Positions 37,755 through 49,661 of a stretch of DNA of 64,000 nucleotides are shown piece by piece (the stretch's first letter is position 1; every line of letters starts with the position of its first letter). The notes beneath the pieces are model-generated. The model had not been told where the DNA came from and made no database searches. It was given only the letters and a program-made list of their open reading frames with translations. This DNA is from Clusia tigrina (Eukaryota > Arthropoda > Insecta > Diptera > Clusiidae), in contig OV050030.1 of NCBI GenBank assembly GCA_920105625.2, forward strand, positions 242,823,889 to 242,887,888, read 5' to 3'. Both the position numbers and the translations under genes were made by a program.

Positions 37755-37961
37755 GATAGGTGTAGGACGTACCGTATAGAAGTTAGGGCCATTTGTAGTT
37801 CTATCAGTGTTTGATTTGGGACTGAAGGGTAGCATAGATTTGAGCGATACCTTAACTTGACAAGAGGCTCGAGTACTTTATTGTTACTTTATTGTTACAA
37901 AATTTCAAGGTTTTATGACGTTCCAGTAAAAAGTTACAAGCATTTGTATGTTGCAAACTTT
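37755..37961 (+). repeat. 207-bp monomer with an 11-bp direct duplication
   Basis: CTTTATTGTTA is present twice in a row near 37,877-37,898, giving a 207-bp monomer. Otherwise it is a TAGTTCTATC / GACTGAAGG type like the monomer at 29,843. Confidence 0.85.
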
Positions 37962-38920
37962 GATAGGTGTACGACGTACCGTATAGAAGTTAGGGCCATT
38001 TGAAGTTTTATCAGTGTTTGATTTGGGACTCAATGGTAGCATAGCTTTGAGCGATAGCTTAAATTGAAAATTGGCTCGAGTTCTTTATTGTTACAAAATT
38101 TCAAGGTTTTATGACGCTCCAGTAAAAAGTTACAAGAATTTGTATGTTGCAAACTTTAATAGGTGTAGGACGCACCGTATAGAAGTTAGGGCCATTTGAA
38201 GTTTTATCAGTGTTTGATTTGGAACTCAAGGGTAGCATAGCTTTGAGCGATAACTTAAATTGACAAGAGGCTCGAGTACTTTATTGTTACAAAATTTCAA
38301 GTTTTTATGACGCTCTAGTAAAAAGTTACAAGCATTTGTATGTTGCAAACTTTGATAGGTGTAGGACGTATTGTATAGAAGTTAAGGCCATTTGTAGTTC
38401 TATCAGTGTTTGATTTTGGACTGAAGCGTAGCATAGATTTGAGCGATAGCTTAAATTGACAAGAGCCTCGAGTACTTTATTGTTACAAAATTTCAAGGTT
38501 TTATGACGTTCCAGTAAAAAGTTACAAGCATTTGTATGTTGCAAACTTTGATAGGTGTAGGACGTACCGTATAGAAGTTAGGGCCATTTGAAGTTTTATC
38601 AGTGTTTGATTTGGGACTCAAGTGTAGCAGAGCTTTGAGCGATAGCTTAAATTGACAAGAGGCTCGAGTACTTTATTGATACAAAATTTCAAGGTTTTAT
38701 GACATTCCAGTAAAAATTTACAAGCATTTGTATGTTGCAAACTTTGATAGGTGTAGGACGTACCGTATAGAAGTTAGGGCCATTTGAAGTTTTATCCGTG
38801 TTTGATTTGGGACTCAAGGGTAGCATAGCTTTGAGCGATAGCTTAAATTGATAAGAGGCTCGAGTACTTTATTATTACAAAATTTCAAGGTTTTATGACG
38901 CTCCAGTAAAAAGTTACAAG
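37962..38920 (+). repeat. Domain C 2,163-bp tandem duplication, copy b (partial)
   Basis: About five monomers matching 35,799-36,757 almost exactly, including GGACTCAATGG, GATAACTTAAATT, GTATTGTATAG and GACATTCCAG. Agreement stops near 38,920, where GTATGATGC and GTAGGACGTTCC replace the copy a sequence. Confidence 0.8.
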
Positions 38921-41900
38921 CATTTGTATGATGCAAACTTTGATAGGTGTAGGACGTTCCGTATAGAAGTTAGGGCCATTTGAAGTTTTGTCAGTGTTTT
39001 ATTTGGGACTCAAGGGTAGCATAGCTTTGACCGATAGCTTAAATTGACAATATGCTCGAGAACTTTATTGTTACAAAATTTCAAGGTTTTATGACGATCC
39101 AGTAAAAAGTTACAAGCATTTGTATGTTGCAAACTTTGATAGGTGTAGGACGTACCGTATAGAAGTTAGGGCCATTTGAAGTTTTATCAGTGTTTGATTT
39201 GGGACTCAAGGGTAGCATAGCTTTGAGCGATAGCTTAAATTGACAAGAGGCTCGAGTACTTTATTGTTATAAAATTTCAAGGTTTTATGACGCTCCAGTA
39301 AAAAGTTACAAGCATTTGTATGTTGCAAACTTTGATATGTGTAGGACGTACTGTATAGAAGTAAGGGGCCATGTGAAGTTTTATCAGTTTTTGATTTGGG
39401 AATCAAGGGTAGCATAGCTTTGGGCGGTAGCTTAAATTGACAAGAGGCTCGAGTACTTTATTGTTACCAAATTTTAAGATTTTATGACGCTCCAGTAAAA
39501 AGTTACAAGCACTTGTATGTTGCAAACTTTGATAGATGTAGGACGTACCGTATAGAAGTTAGGGCCATTTAAAGTTTTATCAGTGTTTGATTTGGGACTC
39601 AAGGGTAGCAGAGCTTTGAGCGATAGCTTGAATTGATAAGAGGCTCGAGTACTTTATTGTTACAAAATTTCAAGGTTTTATGACGCTCCAGTAAAAAGTT
39701 ACAAGCATTTGTATGTTGCAAACTTTTATAGGTGTAGGACGTACCGTATAGAAGTTAGGGCCATTTGAAGTTTTATCAGTGTTTGATTTGGGACTCAAGG
39801 GTAGCATAGCTTTGAGCGATAGCTTAAATTGACAAGAGGCTCGAGTACTTTATTGTTATAATATTTCAAGGTTTTATGACGCTCCAGTAAAAAGTTACAA
39901 GCATTTGTATGTTGCAAACTTTGGCAGGTGAAGGACGTACCGTATAGAAGTTAGGGCCATTTGAAGTTTTATCAGTGTTTGATTTGGGTCTCAAGGGTAG
40001 CATAGCTTTGAGCGGTAGCTTAAATTGACAAGAGGCTCGAGTACTTTATTGTTACCAAATTTTAAGATTTTATGACGCTCCAGTAAAAAGTTACAAGCAC
40101 TTGTATGTTGCAAACTTTGATAGGTGTAGGACGTACCGTATAGAAGTTAGGGCCATTTGAAGTTTTATCAGTGTTTGATTTGGGACTCAAGGGTAGCAGA
40201 GCTTTGAGCGATAGCTTAAATTGACAAGAGGCTAGAGTACTTTATTGTTACAAAATTTCAAGGTTTTATGACGCTCCAGTAAAAAGTTACAAGCATTTGT
40301 ATGTTGCAAACTTTGATAGGTGTTGGACGTACCGTATAGAATTTAGGGCCATTTGAAGTTTTATCAGTGATTGATTTGGGACACAAGGGTAGCATAGCTT
40401 TGATCAAAAGCTTAAATTGACAAGAGGCTCGAGTACTTTATTGTTACAAAATTTCAAGGTTTTATGACGCTCTAGTAAAAAGTTACAAGCATTTGTATGT
40501 TGCAAACTTTGATAGGTGTAGGACGTACGGTATAGAAGTTAGGGCCATTTGTAGTTCTATCTGTGTTTGATTTGGGACTGAAGGGTAGCATAGATTGGAG
40601 CGATAGCTTAACTTGACAAGAGGCTCGTGTACTTTATTGTTACAAAATTTCAAGGTTTTATGACGTTCCAGTAAAAAGTTACAAGCATTTGTATGTTGCA
40701 AACTTTGATAGGTGTACGACGTACCGTATAGAAGTTAGGGCCATTTGAAGTTTGACGTTCCAGTAGAATTTGTATGTTGCAAACTTTGATAGGTGTAGGA
40801 CGTACCGTATACAAGTTAGGGCCATTTGAAGTTTTATCAGTGTTTGATTTGGGACTCAAGGGGAGCATAGCTTTGAGCGACAGCTTAAATTGACAAAAGG
40901 CTCGAGTTCTTTATTGTTACAAAATTTCAAGGTTTTATGACGCTCCAGTAAAAAGTTACAAGAATTTGTATGTTGCAAACTTTAATAGGTGTCGGACGCA
41001 CCGTATAGAAGTTAGGGCCATTTGAAGTTCTATCAGTGTTTGATTTGGGACTCAAGCGTAGCATAGCTTTTAGCGATAGCTTAAATTGACAAGAGGCTCG
41101 AGTACTTTATTGTTACAAAATTTCAAGGTTTTATGACGCTCCAGTAAAAAGTTACAAGCATTTGTATGTTGCAAACTTTGATAGGTGTAGGACGTACCGT
41201 ATAGAAGTTAGGTCCATTTGAAGTTTTATCAGTGTTTGACTTGGGACTCAAGGGTAGCATAGCTTTGAGCGATAGCTTAAATTGACAAGAGGCTCGAGTA
41301 CTTTATTGTTACAAAATTTCAAGGTTTCATGACTCTCCAGTAAAAAGTTACAAGCATTTTTATGTTGCAAACTGTGATAGGTGTAGGACGTACCGTATAG
41401 AAGTTAGGGTCATTGGAAGTTTTATTAGTGTTTGATTTGGGACTCAAGGGTAGCATAGCCTTGAGCGATAGGTTAAATTGGCAAGAGGTTCGAGTACTTT
41501 ATTGTTACAAAATTTCAAGGTCTTATGACGTTCCAGTAAAAAGTTACAAACATTTGTATGTTGCAAACTTTGATATGTTTAGGACGTACTGTATAGAAGT
41601 TAGGGCCATGTGAAGTTTTATCAGTGTTTGATTTGGGACTCAAGGGTAGCATAGCTTTGAGCGGTAGCTTAAATTGACAAGAGGCTCGAGTACTTTATTG
41701 TTACCAAATTTTAAGATTTTATGACGCTCCAGTAAAAAGTTACAAGCACTTGTATGTTGCAAATTTTGATAGGTGTAGGACGTACCGTATAGAAGTTAGG
41801 GCCATTTGAAGTTTTATCATTGTTTGATTTGGGATTCAAGGGCAGCAGAGCTTTGAGCGATAGCTTGAATTGATAAGAGGCTCGAGTACTTTATTGTTAC

Positions 41901-42159
41901 AAAATTTCAAGGTTTTATGACGCTCCAGTAAAAAGTTACAAGCATTTGTATGTTGCAAACTTTGATAGGTGTACGACGTACCGTATAGAAGTTAGGGCCA
42001 TTTGAAGTTTTATCAGTGTTTGATTTGGGACTCAAGGGTAGCATAGCTTTGAGCGATAGCTTAAATTGAAAATTGGCTCGAGTTCTTTATTGTTACAAAA
42101 TTTCAAGGTTTTATGACGCTCCAGTAAAAAGTTACAGGCATTTGTATGTTGCAAACTTT
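38921..42159 (+). repeat. Domain C right flank, individual monomers
   Basis: About 17 monomers of C-like types (GATATGTG/GTACTGTATAG at about 39,336 and 41,570, ACCAAATTTTAAG, GATAAGAGG, GATCAAAAGC, TAGTTCTATC). They show more private substitutions than C1 and C2. One monomer is reduced to 81 bp (40,707-40,787). At 41,413 a TGA-to-TGG change plus ATTGGCAAG opens a short frame. There are no genes. Confidence 0.7.
40707..40787 (+). repeat. 81-bp truncated monomer
   Basis: The monomer starts as a GTGTACGACG type and jumps from GCCATTTGAAGTTTG to ACGTTCCAGTAGAATTTG, so 115 of 196 bp are missing: a large central block plus about 11 bp in the AAAAAGTTACAA stretch. It is the shortest monomer I found, and it is single-copy in the window. 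Confidence 0.9.
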
Positions 42160-43138
42160 GATAGGTGTAGGATGTACCGTATAGAAGTTAGGGCCATTTG
42201 AAGTTTTATCAGTGTTTGATTTGGGACTCAAGGGTAGCATAGCTTTGAGCGATAGCTTAAATTGACAAGAAGCTCGTGTACTTTATTGTTACAAAATTTC
42301 AAGGTTTTATGACGCTCCAGTAAAAAGTTACAGGCATTTGTATGTTGCAAACTTTGATAGGTGTAGGACGTACCGTATAGAAGTTAGGGCCATTTGAAGT
42401 TTTATCAGTGTTTAGTTGGGACTCAAGGGTGGCATAGCTTTGAGCGATAGCGTAAATTGACAAGAGGCTCGAGAACTTTATTGTTACAAAATTTCAAGGT
42501 TTTATGACGCTCCAGTAAAAAGTTACAAGCATTTGTATGTTGCAAACTTTGATAGGAATAGGACGTACCGTATAGAAGTTAGGGCCATTTGAAGCTTTTT
42601 CAGTGTTTGATTTGGGACTCAAGGGTAGCATAGCTTTGAGCGACAGCTTAAATTGACAAGAGTCTCGAGTACTTTATTGTTACAAAATTTCAAGGTTTTA
42701 TGACGGTCCAGTAAAAAGTTACAAGCATTTGTATGTTGCAAACTTTGATAGGTGTAGGACGTACCGTATAGAAGTTAGGGCCATTTGAAGTTTTATCAGT
42801 GTTTGATTCGGGACTCAAGGGTAGCATAGCTTTGAGCGATAGCTTAAATTGACAAGAGGCTCGAGTACTTTATTGTTACAAAATTTCAAGGTTTTATGAC
42901 GCTCCAGTAAAAAGTTACAAGCATTTGAATGTTGCAATTTTTGATAGGTGTAGGACGTACCGTATAGAAGTTAGGGCCATTTGAAGTTTTATCAGTGTTT
43001 GACTTGGGAGTCAAGGGTAGCTTAGCTTTGAGCGATAGCTTAAATTGACAAGAGGCTCGAGTACTTTATTGTTACAAAATTTCAAGGTTTTATGACGCTC
43101 CAGTAAAAAGTTACAAGCATTTGAATGTTGCAATTTAT
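42160..43138 (+). repeat. Satellite domain D: near-consensus monomers without HOR
   Basis: Five monomers close to the window-wide majority sequence, each with its own scattered changes: GTGTTTAGTTGGG with one base lost near 42,410, GATAGGAATAGG at 42,552, GACGGTCCAG near 42,704, and GTTTGATTCGGG near 42,803. The last ones carry GAATGTTGCAATTTTTG, a mark of domain E. I saw no repeated order. Confidence 0.65.
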
Positions 43139-43300
43139 GATAGGTGTAGGACGTACCGTATAGAAGTTAGGGCCATTTGAAGCTTTCTCAGTGTTTGATT
43201 TGGGACTCAAGGGTAGCATAGATTACTTTATTGTTACAAAATTTCAAGGTTTTATGACGCTCCAGTAAAAAGTTACAAGCATTTGTATGTTGCAAACTTT
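43139..43300 (+). repeat. 162-bp monomer with 34-bp deletion, copy 1
   Basis: GGGTAGCATAGA is joined directly to TTACTTTATTG, removing 34 bp that contain the second ATAGCTT repeat and the XhoI site. The flanks match a GCATAGATTTG type on the left and a CTCGATTAC type on the right, so the deletion may have joined two different monomers. Confidence 0.88.
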
Positions 43301-43465
43301 GATAGGTGTAGGACGTACCGTATAGAATTTAGGGCCTTTTGAAGCTTTATCAGTGTTTGATTTGGGACTCAAGGGTAGCATAGCTTTGAGCGATAGCTTA
43401 AATTGGCAAGAGGCTCGAGTACTTTATTGTTACAAAATTTCAAGGATTTGTATGTTGCAAACTTT
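43301..43465 (+). repeat. 165-bp monomer with 31-bp deletion, copy 1
   Basis: CAAGG is joined to ATTTGTATGTTGC, removing the TTTTATGACGCTCCAG to ACAAGC segment (31 bp). Host monomer type: GTATAGAATTTAGGGCC with CCTTTTGAAGC and AAATTGGCAAG. Four further copies of the same event follow in domain E. Confidence 0.9.
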
Positions 43466-43857
43466 GATAGGTGTAGGAGGTACCGTATAGAAGATAGGGC
43501 AATTTGAAGTTTTATCAGTGTTTGATTTGGGACTCAAGGGTAGCATAGCTTTGAGCGATAGCTTAAATTGACAGGAGGCTCGATTACTTTATTGTTACAA
43601 AATTTCAAGGCTTTATGACGCTCCAGTAAAAAGTTACAAGCATTTGTATGTTGCAAACTTTGATAGGTATAGGATGCACCGTATAGAAGTTAGGGCCATC
43701 TGAAGTTTTAACAGTGTTTGATTTGGGACTCAAGGGTAGCATAGCTTTGAGCGATAGCTTAAATTGACAAGAGGCTCGAGTACTTCATTGTTACAAAATT
43801 TCAAGGTTCTATGACGCTCCAGTCAAAAGTTACAAGCATTTGTATGTTGCAAACTTT

Positions 43858-44022
43858 GATAGGTGTAGGACGTACCGTATAGAATTTAGGGCCTTTTGAA
43901 GCTTTATCAGTGTTTGATTTGGGACTCAAGGGTAGCATAGCTTTGAGCGATAGCTTAAATTGGCAAGAGGCTCGAGTACTTTATTGTTACAAAATTTCAA
44001 GGATTTGTATGTTGCAAACTTT
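43858..44022 (+). repeat. 165-bp monomer with 31-bp deletion, copy 2
   Basis: Same deletion and host type as at 43,301; the spacing between the deletion points (557 bp) is 3 x 196 - 31. Confidence 0.9.
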
Positions 44023-44610
44023 GATTGGTGTAGGAGGTACCGTATAGAAGATAGGGCAATTTGAAGTTTTATCAGTGTTTGATTTGGGACTCAAGGGTAG
44101 CATAGCTTTGAGCGAAAGCTTAAATTGACAAGAGGCTCGATTACTTTATTGTTACAAAATTTCAAGGCTTTATTACGCTCCAGTAAAAAGTTACAAGCAT
44201 TTGTATGTTGCAAACTTTGATAGGTATAGGATGCACCGTATAGAAGTTAGGGCCATTTGAAGTTTTATCAGTGTTTGATTTGGGACTCAAGGGTAGCATA
44301 GCTTTGAGCGATAGCTTAAATTGACAAGAGGCTCGAGTACTTTATTGTTACAAAATTTCAAGGTTTTATGACGCTCCGGTATAAAGTCACAAGCATTTGT
44401 ATGTTCCAAACTTTGATAGGTGTAGGACGTACCGTATAGAAGTTAGGGCCATTTGAAGATTTATCAGTGTTTGATTTGGGACTCAAGGGTAGCATAGCTT
44501 TGAACGATAGCTTAAATTGACAAGAGGCTCGAGTACTTTATTGTTACAAAATTTCAAGGTTTTATGACGCTCCAGTAAAAAGTTACAGGCATTTGTATGT
44601 TGCAAACTTT

Positions 44611-44799
44611 GATAGGTGTGGGACGTACCGTATAGGGCCATTTGAAGTTTTATCAGTGTTTGATTTGGGACTCATGGGTAGCATAGCTTTGAGCGATAGC
44701 TTCAATTGACAAGAGGCTCGAGTACTTTATTGTTAAAAAATTTCAAGGTTTTATGACGCTCCAGTAAAAAGTTACAAGCATTTGTATGTTGCAAACTTT
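44611..44799 (+). repeat. 189-bp monomer with 7-bp deletion, copy 1
   Basis: GTACCGTATAGGGCC replaces GTACCGTATAGAAGTTAGGGCC. AG-rich flanks suggest replication slippage. Copies at 45,749 and 51,134 descend from the same event. Confidence 0.9.
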
Positions 44800-44995
44800 G
44801 ATAGGTATAGAATGCACCGTATAGAAGTTAGGGCCATCTGAAGTTTTAACAGTGTTTGATTTGGGACTCAAGGGTAGCATAGCTTTGAGCGATAGCTTAA
44901 ATTGACAAGAGGCTCGAGTACTTCATTGTTACAAAATTTCAAGGTTCTATGACGCTCCAGTCAAAAGTTACAAGCATTTGTATGTTGCAAACTTT

Positions 44996-45160
44996 GATAG
45001 GTGTAGGACGTACCGTATAGAATTTAGGGCCTTTTGAAGCTTTATCAGTGTTTGATTTGGGACTCAAGGGTAGCATAGCTTTGAGCGATAGCTTAAATTG
45101 GCAAGAGGCTCGAGTACTTTATTGTTACAAAATTTCAAGGATTTGTATGTTGCAAACTTT
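44996..45160 (+). repeat. 165-bp monomer with 31-bp deletion, copy 3
   Basis: Copy of 43,858-44,022 within the 1,138-bp tandem duplication. Confidence 0.9.
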
Positions 45161-45748
45161 GATTGGTGTAGGAGGTACCGTATAGAAGATAGGGCAATTT
45201 GAAGTTTTATCAGTGTTTGATTTGGGACTCAAGGGTAGCATAGCTTTGAGCGAAAGCTTAAATTGACAAGAGGCTCGATTACTTTATTGTTACAAAATTT
45301 CAAGGCTTTATTACGCTCCAGTAAAAAGTTACAAGCATTTGTATGTTGCAAACTTTGATAGGTATAGGATGCACCGTATAGAAGTTAGGGCCATTTGAAG
45401 TTTTATCAGTGTTTGATTTGGGACTCAAGGGTAGCATAGCTTTGAGCGATAGCTTAAATTGACAAGAGGCTCGAGTACTTTATTGTTACAAAATTTCAAG
45501 GTTTTATGACGCTCCGGTATAAAGTCACAAGCATTTGTATGTTCCAAACTTTGATAGGTGTAGGACGTACCGTATAGAAGTTAGGGCCATTTGAAGATTT
45601 ATCAGTGTTTGATTTGGGACTCAAGGGTAGCATAGCTTTGAACGATAGCTTAAATTGACAAGAGGCTCGAGTACTTTATTGTTACAAAATTTCAAGGTTT
45701 TATGACGCTCCAGTAAAAAGTTACAGGCATTTGTATGTTGCAAACTTT

Positions 45749-45937
45749 GATAGGTGTGGGACGTACCGTATAGGGCCATTTGAAGTTTTATCAGTGTTTG
45801 ATTTGGGACTCAAGGGTAGCATAGCTTTGAGCGATAGCTTCAATTGACAAGAGGCTCGAGTACTTTATTGTTAAAAAATTTCAAGGTTTTATGACGCTCC
45901 AGTAAAAAGTTACAAGCATTTGTATGTTGCAAACTTT
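45749..45937 (+). repeat. 189-bp monomer with 7-bp deletion, copy 2
   Basis: Copy of 44,611-44,799 within the 1,138-bp tandem duplication. It has GGGACTCAAGGG where copy 1 has GGGACTCATGGG. Confidence 0.9.
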
Positions 45938-46329
45938 GATAGGTGTAGGAGGTACCGCATAGAAGATAGGGCAATTTGAAGTTTTATCAGTGTTTGATTT
46001 GGGACTCAAGGGTATCATAGCTTTAAGCGATATCTTAAGTTGACAAGAGGCTCGAGTAATTTATTGTTACAAAATTTCGAGGTTTTATGACGCTCCGGTA
46101 TAAAGTTACAAGCATTTGTATGTTGCAAACTTTGATAGGTGTATGACGTACCGTATAGAAGTTAGGGCCATTTGAAGATTTATCAGTGTTTGATTTGGGA
46201 CTCAAGGGTAGCATAGCTTTGAGCGATAGCTTAAATTGACAAGAGGCTCGAGTACTTTATTGTTACAAAATTTCAAGGTTTTATGACGCTCCAGTAAAAA
46301 GTTACAGGCATTTGTATGTTGCAAACTTT

Positions 46330-46917
46330 GATAGGTGTGGGACGTACCGTATAGAAGTTAGGGCCATTTGAAGTTTTATCAGTGTTTGATTTGGGACTCA
46401 AGGGTAGCATAGCTTTGATCGATAGCTTAAATTGACAAGAGGCTCGAGTACTTTATTGTTACAAAATTTCAAGGTTTTATGACGCTCCAGTAAAAAGTTA
46501 CAAGCATTTGTATGTTGCAAACTTTGATAGGTGTAGGAGGTACCGTATAGAAGATAGGGCAATTTGAAGTTTTATCAGTGTTTGATTTGGGACTCAAGGG
46601 CAGCATAGCGTTGAGCGATAGCTTAAATTAGCAAGAGGCTCGAGTACTTTATTGTTACAAAATTTCGAGGTTTCATGACGCTCCGGTATAAAGTTACAAG
46701 CATTTGAATGTTGCAATTTTTGATAGGTGTAGGACGTACCGTATAGAAGTTACGGCCATTTGAAGTTTTATCAGTGTTTGATTTGGGACTCAAGGGTAGC
46801 ATAGCTTTGAGCGATAGCTTAAATTGACAAGAGGCTCGAGTACTTTATTGTTACAAAATTTCAAGGTTTTATGACGCTCCAGTAAAAAGTTACAGGCATT
46901 TGTATGTTGCAAACTTT
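46330..46917 (+). repeat. Domain E 588-bp (3-monomer) tandem duplication, copy a
   Basis: Three monomers: GTGTGGGACG with GATCGATAGC, then GTAGGAGGTACC with AGCGTTGAGC and AATTAGCAAG, then a GAATGTTGC-derived monomer with GTTACGGCC. The same trio follows at 46,918. Confidence 0.88.
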
Positions 46918-47505
46918 GATAGGTGTGGGACGTACCGTATAGAAGTTAGGGCCATTTGAAGTTTTATCAGTGTTTGATTTGGGACTCAAGGGTAGCATAG
47001 CTTTGATCGATAGCTTAAATTGACAAGAGGCTCGAGTACTTTATTGTTACAAAATTTCAAGGTTTTATGACGCTCCAGTAAAAAGTTACAAGCATTTGTA
47101 TGTTGCAAACTTTGATAGGTGTAGGAGGTACCGTATAGAAGATAGGGCAATTTGAAGTTTTATCAGTGTTTGATTTGGGACTCAAGGGCAGCATAGCGTT
47201 GAGCGATAGCTTAAATTAGCAAGAGGCTCGAGTACTTTATTGTTACAAAATTTCGAGGTTTCATGACGCTCCGGTATAAAGTTACAAGCATTTGAATGTT
47301 GCAATTTTTGATAGGTGTAGGACGTACCGTATAGAAGTTACGGCCATTTGAAGTTTTATCAGTGTTTGATTTGGGACTCAAGGGTAGCATAGCTTTGAGC
47401 GATAGCTTAAATTGACAAGAGGCTCGAGTACTTTATTGTTATAAAATTTCAAGGTTTTATGACGCTCCAGTAAAAAGTTACAAGCATTTGAATGTTGCAA
47501 TTTTT
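46918..47505 (+). repeat. Domain E 588-bp (3-monomer) tandem duplication, copy b
   Basis: Tandem copy of 46,330-46,917. The last monomer ends differently (TTATAAAATTTC and ACAAGCATTTGAATG), so the exchange point lies inside it. Unit E2 has only one such trio. Confidence 0.85.
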
Positions 47506-49661
47506 GATAGGTGTAGGACGTACCGTATAGAAGTAAGGGCCATTTGAAGCTTTCTCAGTGTTTGATTTGGGACTCAAGGGTAGCATAGCTTTGAGCGATA
47601 GCTTAAATTGACAAGAGGCTCGAGTACTTTATTGTTACAAAATTTCAAGGTTTTATGACGCTCCAGTAAAAAGTTACAAGCATTTGTATGTTGCAAACTT
47701 TGATAGGTGTAGGACGTACCGTATAGAAGTTAGGGCCATTTGAAGTTTTATCAGTGTTTGATTTGGGACTCAAGGGTAGCATAGCTTTGAGCGATAGTTT
47801 AAATTGACAAGAGGCTCAAGTACTTTATATGTTACAAAATTTCAAGGTTTATGACGCTCCAGTAAAAAGTTACAAGCATTTGTATGTTGCAAACTTTGAT
47901 AGGTGTAGGAGGTACCGTATAGAAGATAGTGCAATTTGAAGTTTTATCAAGGTTTGATTTGGGACTCAAGGGCAGCATAGCTTTGAGCGATAGCTTAAAT
48001 TAGCAAGAGGCTCGAGTACTTTATTGTTACAAAATTTCAAGGTTTTATGACGCTCCAGTAAAAAGTTACAAGCATTTGAATGTTGCAATTTTTGATAGGT
48101 GTAGGACGTACCGTATAGAAGTTAGGGCCATTTGAAGTTTTATCAGTGTTTGACTTGGGACTCAAGGGTAGCTTAGCTTTGAGCGATAGCTTAAATTGAC
48201 AAGAGGCTCGAGTACTTTATTGTTACAAAATTTCAAGGTTTTATGACGCTCCAGCAAAAAGTTACAAGCATTTGAATGTTGCAATTTTTTATAGGTGTAG
48301 GACGTACCGTATAGAAGTAAGGGCCATTTGAAGCTTTCTCAGTGTTTGATTTGGGACTCAAGGGTAGCATAGCTTTGAGCGATAGCGTAAATTGACAAGA
48401 GGCTCGAGTACTTTATTGTTACAAAATTTCAAGGTTCTATGACGCTCCAGTAAAAAGTTACAAGCATTTGTATGTTGCAAACTTTGATAGGTGTAGGACG
48501 TACCGTATAGAAGTTAGGGCCATTTGAAGCTTTATCAGTGTTTGATTTGGGGCTCAAGTGTAGCATAGCTTTGAGCGATAGCTTAAATTGGCAAGAGGCT
48601 CGAGTACTTTATTGTTACAAAATTTCAAGGTTTTATGACGCTCCAGTAAAAAGTTACAAGCATTTTAATGTTGCAAACTTTGGTAGGTGTAGGAGGTACC
48701 GTATAGAAGATAGGGCAATTTGAAGTTTTATCAGTGTTTGATTTGGGACTCAAGGGTAGCATAGCTTTGAGCGATAGCTTAAATTGACAAGAGGCTCGAT
48801 TACTTTATTGTTACAAAATTTCAAGGCTTTATGACGCTCCAGTAAAAAGTTACAAGCATTTGTATGTTGCAAACTTTGATAGGTATAGGATGCACCGTAT
48901 AGAAGTTAGGGCCATTTGAGTTTTTATCAGTGTTTGATTTGGGACTCAAGGGTAGCATAGCTTTGAGCGATAGCTTAAATTGACAAGAGGCTCGATTACT
49001 TTATTGTTACAAAATTTCAAGGTTTTATGAAGCTCCAGTAAAAAGTTACAAGCATTTGTATGTTGCAAACTTTGATAGGTGTAGGACGTACCGAATAGAA
49101 GTTAGGGCCATTTGAAGTTTTATCAGTGTTTGATTTGGGACTCAAGGGTATCATAGCTTTAAGCGATATCTTAAGTTGACAAGAGGCTCGAGTACTTTAT
49201 TGTTACAAAATTTCAAGGTTTTATGACGCTCCGGTATAAAGTTACAAGCATTTGTATGTTGCAAACTTTGATAGGTGTAGGACGCACCGTATAGAAGTTA
49301 GGGCCATTTGAAGATTTATCAGTGTTTGATTTGGGACTCAAGGGTAGCATAGCTTTGAGCGATAGCTTAAATTGACAAGAGCCTCGAGTACTTTATTGTT
49401 ACAAAATTTCAAGGTTTTATGACGCTCCAGTAAAAAGTTACAGGCATTTGTATGTTGCAAACTTTGATAGGTGTGGGACGTACCGTATAGAAGTTAGGGC
49501 CATTTGAAGCTTTATCAGTGTTTGATTTGGGACTCAAGGGTAGCATAGATTTGAGCGATAGCTTAAATTGACAAGAGGCTCGAGTACTTTATTGTTATAA
49601 AATTTCAAGGTTCTATGACGCTCCAGTAAAAATTTACAAGCATTTGTATGTTGCAAACTTT

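Larger units (their letters stand above)
35799..37961 (+). repeat. Domain C 2,163-bp tandem duplication, copy a
   Basis: Eleven monomers. Length is 11 x 196 + 7, explained by a 4-bp deletion in the monomer at 36,975-37,166 (GGACCG for GGACGTACCG) and an 11-bp insertion in the monomer at 37,755-37,961. It starts at the GTGTACGACG monomer with GGACTCAATGG, which recurs at 37,962. Confidence 0.85.
26669..42159 (+). repeat. Satellite domain C: 28-monomer unit and derivatives
   Basis: Monomer types related to those of domain B (ACCAAATTTTAAG, GCAGCGC, GATCAAAAGC, TAGTTCTATC and AAATTGGCTCG types) occur in a longer and less regular order. New types include GTGAAGGAC, GACTGAAGCG with GTATTGTATAG, and GTACTGTATAG with CCATGTGAAG. 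A 5,564-bp tandem unit covers the left part. The right part holds a 2,163-bp duplication and then increasingly individual monomers. Inference: domains B and C come from a common pool of monomer types amplified at different unit lengths. Confidence 0.8.
43662..44799 (+). repeat. Domain E 1,138-bp 6-monomer tandem block, copy a
   Basis: Six monomers with one 31-bp deletion (43,858-44,022) and one 7-bp deletion (44,611-44,799): 1,176 - 38 = 1,138. It starts at the GGTATAGGATGCACC monomer with CCATCTGAAG and TTTTAACAG. Confidence 0.9.
44800..45937 (+). repeat. Domain E 1,138-bp 6-monomer tandem block, copy b
   Basis: Immediate tandem copy of 43,662-44,799, near identical, carrying the same 31-bp and 7-bp deletions at 44,996-45,160 and 45,749-45,937. 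Unit E2 has this block only once (50,185-51,322), so this is a local gain in E1 or a loss in E2. Confidence 0.9.
43139..49661 (+). repeat. Domain E unit E1 (6,523 bp, 34 monomers)
   Basis: Recurs as E2 at an offset of 6,523 bp in its first part (for example the short monomer at 43,301 against 49,824) and at 4,797 bp in its last part (48,538 against 53,335). The difference of 1,726 bp is one extra 1,138-bp block and one extra 588-bp block in E1. 34 x 196 minus the deletions (34 + 3 x 31 + 2 x 7 = 141) equals 6,523, so the count closes exactly. Confidence 0.88.

Noticed and set aside
39206..40868. Reverse open frames at 39,206-39,415 and 40,650-40,868
   Set aside because: Products of local changes (GGGAATCAAGG, and the 81-bp truncated monomer) that alter frame and stops. 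They translate to the same monomer reverse frames.
41413..41613. Forward open frame of 66 codons
   Set aside because: TTG start produced by a TGA-to-TTGG change, plus ATTGGCAAG. It is private to one diverged monomer.
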